From a virus, in IMG/VR virus record IMGVR_UViG_3300037488_001108, positions 1-51,194 of that record: a DNA stretch of 51,194 bases; one strand, written 5' to 3'. Below the pieces are notes generated by a model. The model saw only the letters and a list, made by a program, of their open reading frames with translations, had not been told where the DNA came from and did not search any database. Positions 13,308 to 21,132 of this stretch are shown one piece after another; the stretch's first letter is position 1; every line of letters begins with the position of its first letter. Made by a program: the position numbers and the translations under genes.

Positions 13308-13736
13308 ATGGCAATTAAAAGACCTGATACCCCATTAGCACCAACTCCTGAGCCTACTTTTTCTTTAACTCCAAAATTTGATAAAGTAAAGAAAAATCAA
13401 GATACAAATGAAAAAGCAGGTAAGACTCCATCAGGATTGAATGTAAAAGATGGCGTAGCTACAGCTAAACCATACGAGAAAAAATTTATCTCTGCTTCTG
13501 ATAGAAAAAGTGATGCTTCTATTGTAGATGGAGGAAACAAAACGGTTAAAACTTCTGTTTCAGGTTCTAAAAAAAGTAGAGAGAATTTAAGAAGAGAATA
13601 TGTAAAGGATAGCACCGATACAATGGACCGTAGAAATAAAAATGCAAACTATTACAATGTAACATCAGGAAGTAAAAAAAATCTAACTGATGCTGACAAA
13701 AAAGGATTAATATCTCTCGGTAAAGCAAAAAATTAG
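13308..13736 (+). CDS. Basic disordered protein with N-terminal DTPLA tag (142 aa)
   Basis: Starts MAIKRPDTPLAPTPEP, identical over 16 residues to the next gene. The rest is Lys/Ser/Asn-rich and probably disordered (KNQDTNEKAGKTPSG, GSKKSRENLRREY). No enzyme motif. Four of the 16 tag codons differ from the next gene and all four changes are silent, which points to selection on the tag peptide. Confidence 0.7.
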   Translation: MAIKRPDTPLAPTPEPTFSLTPKFDKVKKNQDTNEKAGKTPSGLNVKDGVATAKPYEKKFISASDRKSDASIVDGGNKTVKTSVSGSKKSRENLRREYVKDSTDTMDRRNKNANYYNVTSGSKKNLTDADKKGLISLGKAKN

Positions 13737-13741
13737 TAATT

Positions 13742-14104
13742 ATGGCAATTAAAAGACCCGATACACCGTTAGCACCAACCCCTGAGCCTATTAGTGGTAT
13801 TGCTAAAAGCAAATCTACATCTAATGAAAAACAAAAAGATGGTAAGTATTCTGCTTCTCATACTTCGTATTCAAGTTTCACGAAGGAAGATGGTTCTTCT
13901 ATGAATACTTTTGCCAAGCAAAAGGAAAAAGAAAATGGTAAGATTAAATACAAATCTTATGATGTAGCTACTGACGAAAGTGGAAAGCCTACGATGTTAC
14001 AAATAACTCGTAAAACTAATACCGGAAACGATAGAACAAGGGTTATTACAAATCCTGAAAAAATAAAACGTAAAATGGAAAGAGTAACAAAAAGAAATGA
14101 ATAG
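13742..14104 (+). CDS. Basic disordered protein with N-terminal DTPLA tag (120 aa)
   Basis: Starts MAIKRPDTPLAPTPEP and then diverges into a Lys/Ser/Thr-rich body ending VTKRNE. It is paired with the preceding gene by tag, spacing (5 nt) and composition. A short basic protein of unknown function, likely virion- or DNA-associated. Confidence 0.7.
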   Translation: MAIKRPDTPLAPTPEPISGIAKSKSTSNEKQKDGKYSASHTSYSSFTKEDGSSMNTFAKQKEKENGKIKYKSYDVATDESGKPTMLQITRKTNTGNDRTRVITNPEKIKRKMERVTKRNE

Positions 14105-14115
14105 TAATTTTTTCA

Positions 14116-14123
14116 TATCTTTG
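14116..14123 (+). promoter_or_regulatory. Promoter -7 box TATCTTTG
   Basis: TATCTTTG, 32 nt before the ATG at 14156, followed by an A-rich leader AAATTAAATCAAAATG. It probably starts a new late transcript covering the fibre genes. Confidence 0.6.
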
Positions 14124-14155
14124 TATAATTAATAATCAAATAAAATTAAATCAAA

Positions 14156-14392
14156 ATGGCAAACGAACAAGTAACACAGGAAGAATTAACAAAAATTCAA
14201 GAATTAAACTCAGAGTTTAATAAAGCAAAAATGGCTATTGGAGATGTAGAGTTACAAAAACTACAAATCCTAAACCACATCGAAGGATTGAAGATTCAGT
14301 TTTCAGCACACGAAAAAGAATTAATTGAAAAGTATGGTGCAGATGCAGTCATTAACATTCAAACAGGAGAAGTAACTCATAAAACAGACTAA
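14156..14392 (+). CDS. Coiled-coil small protein (78 aa)
   Basis: Glu/Lys/Leu-rich with heptad-like spacing over residues 8-58 (ELTKIQELNSEFNKAK, LQKLQILNHIEGL), so a coiled coil. It ends INIQTGEVTHKTD. Similar small coiled-coil proteins precede fibre genes in flavobacterial phages; an assembly role is inferred only from position. Confidence 0.6.
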   Translation: MANEQVTQEELTKIQELNSEFNKAKMAIGDVELQKLQILNHIEGLKIQFSAHEKELIEKYGADAVINIQTGEVTHKTD

Positions 14393-14397
14393 AAAAA

Positions 14398-15789
14398 ATG
14401 GCAAAGATTAGTACATACCCGCAACCAACTCCTCCACAATTAGGAGATTATGTTATTGGAACAGACATCAGTGATTTGTTAATGACAAAGAATTATCTTT
14501 TATCAGATATAATCACTCTTGCTACTACTACTAATCAATTTGTAACAATTGTTGGAGCACAGACAATAACCGGTTCAAAGACATTTGACTACGGTACTAC
14601 AACGGGTGTGAATGCTCCTGTAATAATTAATTTGCCGGCTCAAACTCAGTCTATCTCTCCTGATGGATTGCAAATTTATATAAATGGTCAAGTACCAACA
14701 AGTACACCCGGGTTTATTGCAGGTGTTAATGTTCAAGCAAACTTTCTTGATAATATATGTTATTTCGGAACTTTATACGGAAATGCAGGAGCTTCAACAG
14801 GTATTGTAATAGAAAGTTTAGATGCTCATAGCGGAAACTTTTTAGAATTTAAAAAAGGAGTATCATCAGTTTTTACTACTAAATTTAGTGTGGCAAATAA
14901 TGGAGATACAACTGCAAATTCATTTATAAAAGACGGAGGAACAAATGTTCAGTTCTTAATGGCAGATGGCTCAATATCTACAAGTCCAATTTTAGGAACG
15001 GGAACAACTAACTTTTTACCAAAGTTTACAGGAGCCACTACTCTTGGAGATAGTTTAATATTTAGTGATAACAATCAAGTTTTAATTGGCACAACTACGA
15101 CAGGCACACCTACTTTTGGTATAGCACCAAAAATAGTGGTTGCAGATATTGCAGGTGGTGTTATCGAGTTAAGAAGTCTTGATACAAACATAGCACCCGG
15201 TTCTTTATTTGGTAGATTACAATTTTCAGGAAAAGATGATACAACGGTTGCTTATGCTACCGCAGCTATCGAAGCTGTATCACAAACTTTTGCAGGTACA
15301 GGTAATGGAGGTGGTGGAATATTAAAGTTTATGACTGCTCCGCAGCTAACCGGTGGCTCTCCTACTGAACGTATGCGAATTAACCAAGAAGGTAAAGTAG
15401 GTGTAGGAACAACTGTTCCAACATCACAGTTGCACTCTGTTGCATCTTTATTCGGACCAATTTCTTATGATGCTCGTTGTGCTGTGTTTGGATATAATAC
15501 AAGTACAGAGACTCTTTATAATAATCCTGTAGGAATAGCAGGAAGAGTGCTTACCTCAGGTGGTTTTGCTGTATATGGAGATGCACAAACCGGAGGTGGA
15601 TGGGCAGGTTATTTTGATGGTAAAGGATATTTTAAAGACAACTTAGGAATAGGAACCATAGGTACTCCTACATCGAAACTTCAAGTTGTAGGATTAGTAA
15701 GTTATGCAGATAATGCAGCAGCACTTGCAGGAGGTTTAACATTAGGTGCTTTTTATCATACAGCAGGAGTGGTTAAAGTAGTAATATAA
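14398..15789 (+). CDS. Fibre protein with MAKISTYP N-terminus (463 aa)
   Basis: Begins MAKISTYPQPTPPQLGDYVIGTD, a virion-anchoring N-terminus shared with the next gene. A repetitive beta-rich Gly/Thr/Asn body follows, with SKLQVVGLVSYADNAAALAGG and GAFYHTAGVVKVV at the end, a C-terminal pattern common in Bacteroidota phage fibres. It probably forms trimeric fibres on head or tail. Confidence 0.72.
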   Translation: MAKISTYPQPTPPQLGDYVIGTDISDLLMTKNYLLSDIITLATTTNQFVTIVGAQTITGSKTFDYGTTTGVNAPVIINLPAQTQSISPDGLQIYINGQVPTSTPGFIAGVNVQANFLDNICYFGTLYGNAGASTGIVIESLDAHSGNFLEFKKGVSSVFTTKFSVANNGDTTANSFIKDGGTNVQFLMADGSISTSPILGTGTTNFLPKFTGATTLGDSLIFSDNNQVLIGTTTTGTPTFGIAPKIVVADIAGGVIELRSLDTNIAPGSLFGRLQFSGKDDTTVAYATAAIEAVSQTFAGTGNGGGGILKFMTAPQLTGGSPTERMRINQEGKVGVGTTVPTSQLHSVASLFGPISYDARCAVFGYNTSTETLYNNPVGIAGRVLTSGGFAVYGDAQTGGGWAGYFDGKGYFKDNLGIGTIGTPTSKLQVVGLVSYADNAAALAGGLTLGAFYHTAGVVKVVI

Positions 15790-15804
15790 TTAAGATAAAA
15801 TGAA

Positions 15805-17250
15805 ATGGCAAAAATATCTACTTACCCATCAGCGGATAACCCCTTATTATTAAGTGATAGGCTGATAGGTACAGAAGCTATTAGACCTGTACCATCTCCG
15901 ACTCCGCTTGCGACTAAAAACTTTTCGTTAGCGGATTTGTTACAATTATTCTCTGCTAACTTTCCTGCTCCATCACTTCAATCTGTACTTAACACAGGTA
16001 ATACTGCTACTCAGAATATTACACTTACAGGAACTATTAATACCACATTAATTAAGCCTATAAATATTGAAGATACAAGTGGAAGTCAGGGTACTGTTTT
16101 TCAGGTTCTTAGTAAAGGTGCTGTAAGTATTACTTGGGCTAATGTGCCTATAGATAATCTTCAGGCTGTATTGAATGCAGGCAATACTGCAACTCAAAAC
16201 ATTACTCTTATTGGAGATATTACCTCAACAAAAATAATTCCCGGAAATATTCAAGATGATACATCGGCTATTGGAACGACAGGACAATTCCTTTCTAAAA
16301 CAATATCCGGCATAAGATGGGTAAATGCTCCTGTAGCAATAACACCTACTTTAGGAGATGTTGTAGCTGTAGGAGATACTGCCAATCAAGATATTTTCAT
16401 AAATACTTTAAGGCTTGGTAAGGGAACAGGAACCGGGTCTAATAATACAGCATTAGGATATTTAACATTAGGAGTAAATACTACAGGATTTGCTAATTTA
16501 GGCGTAGGAGCTTTTACTTTAGCAGGTAATACAACAGCATCAAGAAATACTGCTGTTGGATATGCTGCATTATATACTAATATAAGTGGAAATCTAAATG
16601 TTGCAGTTGGTGGATTTTCACAATATCTTTCAACGACAGGTATTGCAAATGTATCTTTAGGATATGGAACATTGCAAAACAATGTAATTGGTAATTTTAA
16701 TACAGTAGTAGGATATAGAACCTTATTGAACAGTAAGTCAGATAAGAATACTGCGATTGGAGCTGAAACAATGTTTATTAATCAAACAGGTACATTCAAC
16801 ACTGTTGTTGGTCAAGAAGCATTGAGAGCAAGTGTTGCAGGAAGTTTTAATTCAATAGTTGGTTGTTTTGCAATATTAAATGCTGAGGCAAGTTATGTAG
16901 CAGCTTTAGGTAGAGATGCCGGAAGATTTTCTTCAGCAGGAAATTTACTCACAGCAAACGAAAGTATATTCATAGGATTCAACTCAAAATCACTAAACAC
17001 ATCTTCAATAAATGAAATTGTGATTGGTGCAAATGCTGTTGGTTTGGGAGACAATACATCTGTAATAGGAAATTTATCTACAACTATTACCGGAATTTAT
17101 GGAAACATTAGGTTAGTTAGTGGAATGGCTACAGCACCTGCTTCTGCAACTTCAGTAGGTACTATAGGAGATATTAGAGTTACATCAGGATTTATATATG
17201 TATGTATTGCAACAAATACTTGGGTAAGAACACAGTTAACAACTTGGTAA
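15805..17250 (+). CDS. Fibre protein with beta-roll repeats (481 aa)
   Basis: Starts MAKISTYPSADNPLLLSDRLIGTE, like the preceding gene. Residues about 205-345 contain repeats of the type NTALGY, NLGVGA, NTAVGY, NVAVGG, NTVVGY, NTAIGA, the beta-roll pattern seen in YadA/Hep-Hag-like adhesin heads. The body is Gly/Asn/Thr-rich. A trimeric adhesive fibre is the most likely role. Confidence 0.75.
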   Translation: MAKISTYPSADNPLLLSDRLIGTEAIRPVPSPTPLATKNFSLADLLQLFSANFPAPSLQSVLNTGNTATQNITLTGTINTTLIKPINIEDTSGSQGTVFQVLSKGAVSITWANVPIDNLQAVLNAGNTATQNITLIGDITSTKIIPGNIQDDTSAIGTTGQFLSKTISGIRWVNAPVAITPTLGDVVAVGDTANQDIFINTLRLGKGTGTGSNNTALGYLTLGVNTTGFANLGVGAFTLAGNTTASRNTAVGYAALYTNISGNLNVAVGGFSQYLSTTGIANVSLGYGTLQNNVIGNFNTVVGYRTLLNSKSDKNTAIGAETMFINQTGTFNTVVGQEALRASVAGSFNSIVGCFAILNAEASYVAALGRDAGRFSSAGNLLTANESIFIGFNSKSLNTSSINEIVIGANAVGLGDNTSVIGNLSTTITGIYGNIRLVSGMATAPASATSVGTIGDIRVTSGFIYVCIATNTWVRTQLTTW

Positions 17251-17265
17251 ATATAATTAAATCAA

Positions 17266-17493
17266 ATGGATATAAGAAAAATATCAATCGGACCTGACTA
17301 TAAAAGTGGTGCAATGCACTACATAATAGGTCAAAAAATTCTCGGAGATTCAAACGAGATTCATCATATTAAACGACAATTAGAAACGGGGAACGTATTG
17401 ATTTACATTATTAATAAAAAAGAAGAGGTAGTTCTATGGAAAGAGTTTACCTTTACAATTCCAATTTCAATCGAATTTAATATAGACTTTTAA
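17266..17493 (+). CDS. Conserved small phage protein (75 aa)
   Basis: Starts MDIRKISIGPDYKSGAMHY and has alternating hydrophobic strands (VLIYIINKKEEVVLW). The ISIGPDYKSGAMHY pattern recurs in my memory of Bacteroidota phages, but I cannot name a function. Its stop overlaps the next start. Confidence 0.6.
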   Translation: MDIRKISIGPDYKSGAMHYIIGQKILGDSNEIHHIKRQLETGNVLIYIINKKEEVVLWKEFTFTIPISIEFNIDF

Positions 17494-18056
17494 TGAAATC
17501 TCCATTCTACTTCATAGTAAAACCTATGAATGGAAAGCGGTATGACAACACAAAAGACATAGGAGTAACTGATTTTATAGTTAGTACTTCAGAAGAAGAC
17601 CATAAGTTTTCTAATAGATATGCAGATGTTATCGAGCTTCCCATAGGTTATAGTGGTCCTATATCAATAGGAGATACCCTTCTTGTACACCACAACGCAT
17701 TCAAGTATTATAATGATATGAGAGGTCGTCAAAAAAGTGGCAAGAGTTTCTTTAAAGATGACTTATTCTTTATAGACACAGACCAATTCTTTATGTATAA
17801 AAAAGGTTCTACTTGGAGTGCTTATGATAAGTATTGCTTTGTTAGACCTATTTCTGCTACAGAATATTACATAGAGAAATTTTGTGCTGAAGAACCCTTA
17901 ATGGGGCAAATGGTATATCCAAACGAATATCTTTTAGGTAAAGGAATTAAAGAAGGAGATTATGTTTGTTTTTCTCCCGATAGTGAATATGAATTTACTA
18001 TTGAAGGAGAGAAGCTGTATCGTATGTATGACCACCAAATAACAATGAAGCTATGA
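17493..18056 (+). CDS. Putative tandem GroES-like protein (187 aa)
   Basis: Two similar halves are visible. Half 1 (about 5-102) has FYFIVKP, then NRYADVIELPIGYSGPISIGD, LLVHHNAFK and DLFFIDTDQFF. Half 2 (114-187) has YCFVRPI, MGQMVYPN, GIKEGDYVCFSPDSEYEF and GEKLYRMYDHQITMKL. Each follows the GroES order of VKP strand, a long loop, (G/A)xV strand, a GD-(T/Y) turn and a closing strand. I infer two GroES-like folds in one chain. It overlaps both neighbours, including the oxygenase. This could be a second co-chaperonin-like partner or a divergent structural protein. Confidence 0.55.
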   Translation: MKSPFYFIVKPMNGKRYDNTKDIGVTDFIVSTSEEDHKFSNRYADVIELPIGYSGPISIGDTLLVHHNAFKYYNDMRGRQKSGKSFFKDDLFFIDTDQFFMYKKGSTWSAYDKYCFVRPISATEYYIEKFCAEEPLMGQMVYPNEYLLGKGIKEGDYVCFSPDSEYEFTIEGEKLYRMYDHQITMKL

Positions 18057-18619
18057 TAAATATTATAGATGATTTTTTGGAACCAAATGTTTATAAAGAG
18101 GTTTACGATAATTTATTTCATAATCAATTTCAAGAAGTTGAAGTTGGAGATAAAAAGTTTTGGGTTCAGTATAGCAACAAAGACTTTGACGAATATATTG
18201 TTGGAAAGCTGTCTGCTATAGATGGAATACAGCGGGAATGTTTATTAGGATTCTTTAGGGTAGCAACCGAAGAGTTCGATACTGATTGGAGAATCCACGC
18301 AGACTCAAAAGTAGGCGATATTAGACCCGAAAGAGCACTTGTGCTATACATATCTCCATCAACAAAAGAAGGGCTCCACGGAACCGCTTTTTGGAGACAT
18401 AAAGATGTAGGCTACGAGATGCCTTTAGATGTATCTAACGAAGAAGCTGATAGGTTTCTTTCAGACGAAGCAAATAACTTAGATAATTGGGATTTACACT
18501 CTGTAGTAGGATATAGACCTAATCGTGCCCTTATGTATCCTTCTAATTACTTTCATAGTAAATATCCAAACACAGGTTGGAAAGAAGGTAGAATGGTGTA
18601 TGTAATGTTTTATAGATAA
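18053..18619 (+). CDS. 2OG-Fe(II)-dependent oxygenase-like protein (188 aa)
   Basis: A double-stranded beta-helix pattern with HxD in RIHADS (about residues 80-85), the distal His in FHSKYP (about 167) and a following Arg in EGRMVYVMF (about 181), the three-ligand plus 2OG-binding set. The family hydroxylates proteins, nucleic acids or small molecules; the substrate here is unknown. It overlaps the tandem GroES-like gene by 4 nt (ATGA), so the two may act together. Confidence 0.8.
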   Translation: MINIIDDFLEPNVYKEVYDNLFHNQFQEVEVGDKKFWVQYSNKDFDEYIVGKLSAIDGIQRECLLGFFRVATEEFDTDWRIHADSKVGDIRPERALVLYISPSTKEGLHGTAFWRHKDVGYEMPLDVSNEEADRFLSDEANNLDNWDLHSVVGYRPNRALMYPSNYFHSKYPNTGWKEGRMVYVMFYR

Positions 18620-18623
18620 CGAT

Positions 18624-18908
18624 ATGACAGCTAAAGAAACAAAATTAAAAATTATTGCTGCCGGTCATAAAGCAGTATTGGAACTTATAAAAGTTGCCGA
18701 AGAATCTATCTTGAATCCTGATATGGAAGGAGATGACTTAGCTGCCGATAAGTTAAAAAATGCAGCAGCTACAAAAAAGTTAGCTATATTTGATGCATTT
18801 GAGATTCTAAACAGAATAGAAGCTGAAAAAGAAAGCATTGAAATGTCTGAAAAAGGAGTAAATAAAACTGATACAAAACAAGGATTTGCAGAAAGAAGGT
18901 CTAAATAG
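18624..18908 (+). CDS. Putative terminase small subunit (94 aa)
   Basis: A small helical protein (HKAVLELIKVAEESILNPDM ... KLKNAAATKKLAIFDAFEILNRIEAEKES) immediately upstream of and overlapping the large terminase gene. Position, size and helical character suit a small terminase subunit, which recognises phage DNA for packaging. No helix-turn-helix is obvious at the N-terminus, so the assignment is mainly by context. Confidence 0.6.
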   Translation: MTAKETKLKIIAAGHKAVLELIKVAEESILNPDMEGDDLAADKLKNAAATKKLAIFDAFEILNRIEAEKESIEMSEKGVNKTDTKQGFAERRSK

Positions 18909-21132
18909 TTTATATACTGTAGTCAAGGATTACATACCTGCCCATTCTATTACTAAGAAGAATGGCAATAAGTCTTGGCTATATGGCTACAACGACCAAT
19001 ATGATGTAACAATAATTTCTAAAACAGGACAAATAGGAGAGATTGTAAATATTGCAGGTCTATATATTGCATTACCTCCTGCTCCAAAAAAGTGTCTTCA
19101 AAGACACAATTCAAGTCCTGAACAGTATTGGGAAAGAGAGCCGCTACCAAGACAGCTTGCAAGAATACAATCAATATTCCAATGGAATGAAATGCCATCT
19201 GATTTTAAAAACAGATGGGTTGATTATATTGAAGGAGAGTTTGACCATAGAGAGCAAGGTTTTTGGTTTATGAATAATGGAGTTCCTACTTACATAACGG
19301 GGTCTCATTATATGTACCTTCAATGGTCAAGCATTGATATTGGTTATCCCGATTTTCGTGAGGCTAATAGAATCTATTGGATTTTTTGGGAAGCCTGCCG
19401 AGCAGACTCAAGAAGTTTCGGAATGATATACTTAAAAATCAGGCGTTCAGGATTCTCTTTTATGTCTTCATCTGAATGTGTGAATGTAGGTACTCTTGCT
19501 CGAGATGCAAGGATTGGAATCTTGTCAAAAACAGGTTCGGATGCTAAGAAGATGTTTACTGATAAAGTAGTTCCAATAAATAGCAGACTTCCATTTTTCT
19601 TTAAACCTATTATGGATGGTATGGATAAGCCAAAAACAGAGTTGGCTTTCCGTGTACCGGCATCTAAGATTACAAAGAAAAATATGTATGAAACCGAGAA
19701 TGAAATCATAGAGGGATTAGATACATCAATAGATTGGAAGAATACAGACGACAACTCTTATGATGGAGAAAAGTTATTGTTTTTAGCTCACGATGAGTCA
19801 GGTAAATGGACTAAGCCTTTTAATATAAAAGAGAATTGGCGAGTAACCAAAACGTGTCTTAGGTTAGGTTCTAAAATCATTGGTAAGTGTATGATGGGGT
19901 CAACCTCAAACGCATTATCTAAAGGGGGTCAGAACTATAAAGATATGTTTGAGGATTCAGATGTAAAGCATCGTAATGCCAATGGTCAAACAAAAAGCGG
20001 ATTATACTCCTTGTTTATCCCTATGGAATGGAATATGGAAGGCTTTATCGATAGATACGGTATGCCTGTTTTTCACAAACCTGATGAACCTGTTATGGGT
20101 GTTGATGGTATGATGATAAAAAATGGAGCTATAAACTATTGGGAAAACGAAGTTGAATCACTTAAAAATGATGCTGATGCATTGAATGAATTTTATCGTC
20201 AGTTTCCAAGAACAGAATCACACGCATTTAGAGATGAAAGTAAACAGTCTTTATTTAGCCTTACAAAAATATATCAACAGATAGACTATAACGATAGCCT
20301 TATAAAAGAACACTATACTACTCGTGGAACTCTTCATTGGAGAGATGGAATGAAAGACACTCAAGTTGTATTTACTCCTGACCCAAGAGGAAGATTCTTA
20401 GTTAGTTGGACACCTGCAAAACATTTGCAAAATAATGTGCATACAAGAAACGGAGTTAAATACCCCGGTAATGAACATATTGGGTCTTTTGGATGCGATA
20501 GCTATGATATATCAGCAGTAGTTGGAGGTAGAGGGTCTAATGGTTCTTTGCACGGTCTCACTAAATTCAATATGGATGATGCTCCTTCAAATGAATTTTT
20601 TTTAGAATACATAGCAAGACCTCAGACTGCTGAGATATTTTTTGAAGAAGTATTAATGGCTTGTGTGTTTTATGGTATGCCAATTCTAATCGAGAACAAT
20701 AAACCTCGACTACTTTATCATTTTAAAAATAGAGGGTATAGACACTACTGTCTAAATAGACCTGACAAACAATATAATAAACTAACAAAAACTGAACGTG
20801 AACTTGGAGGAATCCCTAACTCATCTGAAGATGTAAAACAATCTCACGCATCCGCAATTGAATCTTACATAGAGAAATATGTTGGAATAGATTTTACAGG
20901 AGATTATAGAGATGGAGGAGATATGGGTACTATGCCTTTTACACGTACATTAGAGGATTGGGCGAAATTTGATATAAACGATAGAACTAAATTTGATGCA
21001 TCCATAAGCTCGGGATTAGCCATTATGGCTAACCAAAAGCATTTATATATGCCGGAGAAAAAAGATTCAAAAATAAGTATTAACTTCGCAAGGTATTCTA
21101 ATGATGGTTCAACAAGTCAATTAATCAAATGA
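18886..21132 (+). CDS. terL: Terminase large subunit (TerL)
   Basis: The 748-aa protein has a non-canonical P-loop region around RRSGFSFMSSS (about 186-195), Walker B LFLAHDES (about 298-305) and nuclease-domain acidic residues in SFGCDSYDIS (about 533-541) and ILIENNK (about 600). The stretch KIIGKCMMGSTSNALSKGG fits the coupling region of Bacteroidota-phage TerL. It packages DNA and cuts concatemers. The only plausible full-length start is TTG at 18886, overlapping the small subunit gene by 23 nt; the next in-frame ATG is about 100 codons in. Palindrome copy 5 lies inside the gene. Confidence 0.9.
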   Translation: MQKEGLNSLYTVVKDYIPAHSITKKNGNKSWLYGYNDQYDVTIISKTGQIGEIVNIAGLYIALPPAPKKCLQRHNSSPEQYWEREPLPRQLARIQSIFQWNEMPSDFKNRWVDYIEGEFDHREQGFWFMNNGVPTYITGSHYMYLQWSSIDIGYPDFREANRIYWIFWEACRADSRSFGMIYLKIRRSGFSFMSSSECVNVGTLARDARIGILSKTGSDAKKMFTDKVVPINSRLPFFFKPIMDGMDKPKTELAFRVPASKITKKNMYETENEIIEGLDTSIDWKNTDDNSYDGEKLLFLAHDESGKWTKPFNIKENWRVTKTCLRLGSKIIGKCMMGSTSNALSKGGQNYKDMFEDSDVKHRNANGQTKSGLYSLFIPMEWNMEGFIDRYGMPVFHKPDEPVMGVDGMMIKNGAINYWENEVESLKNDADALNEFYRQFPRTESHAFRDESKQSLFSLTKIYQQIDYNDSLIKEHYTTRGTLHWRDGMKDTQVVFTPDPRGRFLVSWTPAKHLQNNVHTRNGVKYPGNEHIGSFGCDSYDISAVVGGRGSNGSLHGLTKFNMDDAPSNEFFLEYIARPQTAEIFFEEVLMACVFYGMPILIENNKPRLLYHFKNRGYRHYCLNRPDKQYNKLTKTERELGGIPNSSEDVKQSHASAIESYIEKYVGIDFTGDYRDGGDMGTMPFTRTLEDWAKFDINDRTKFDASISSGLAIMANQKHLYMPEKKDSKISINFARYSNDGSTSQLIK
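19092..19107. repeat. Dispersed palindrome, copy 5
   Basis: GTGTCTTCAAAGACAC inside terL, read in a different codon phase (C-L-Q-R-H) from the groEL copy. Confidence 0.9.
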
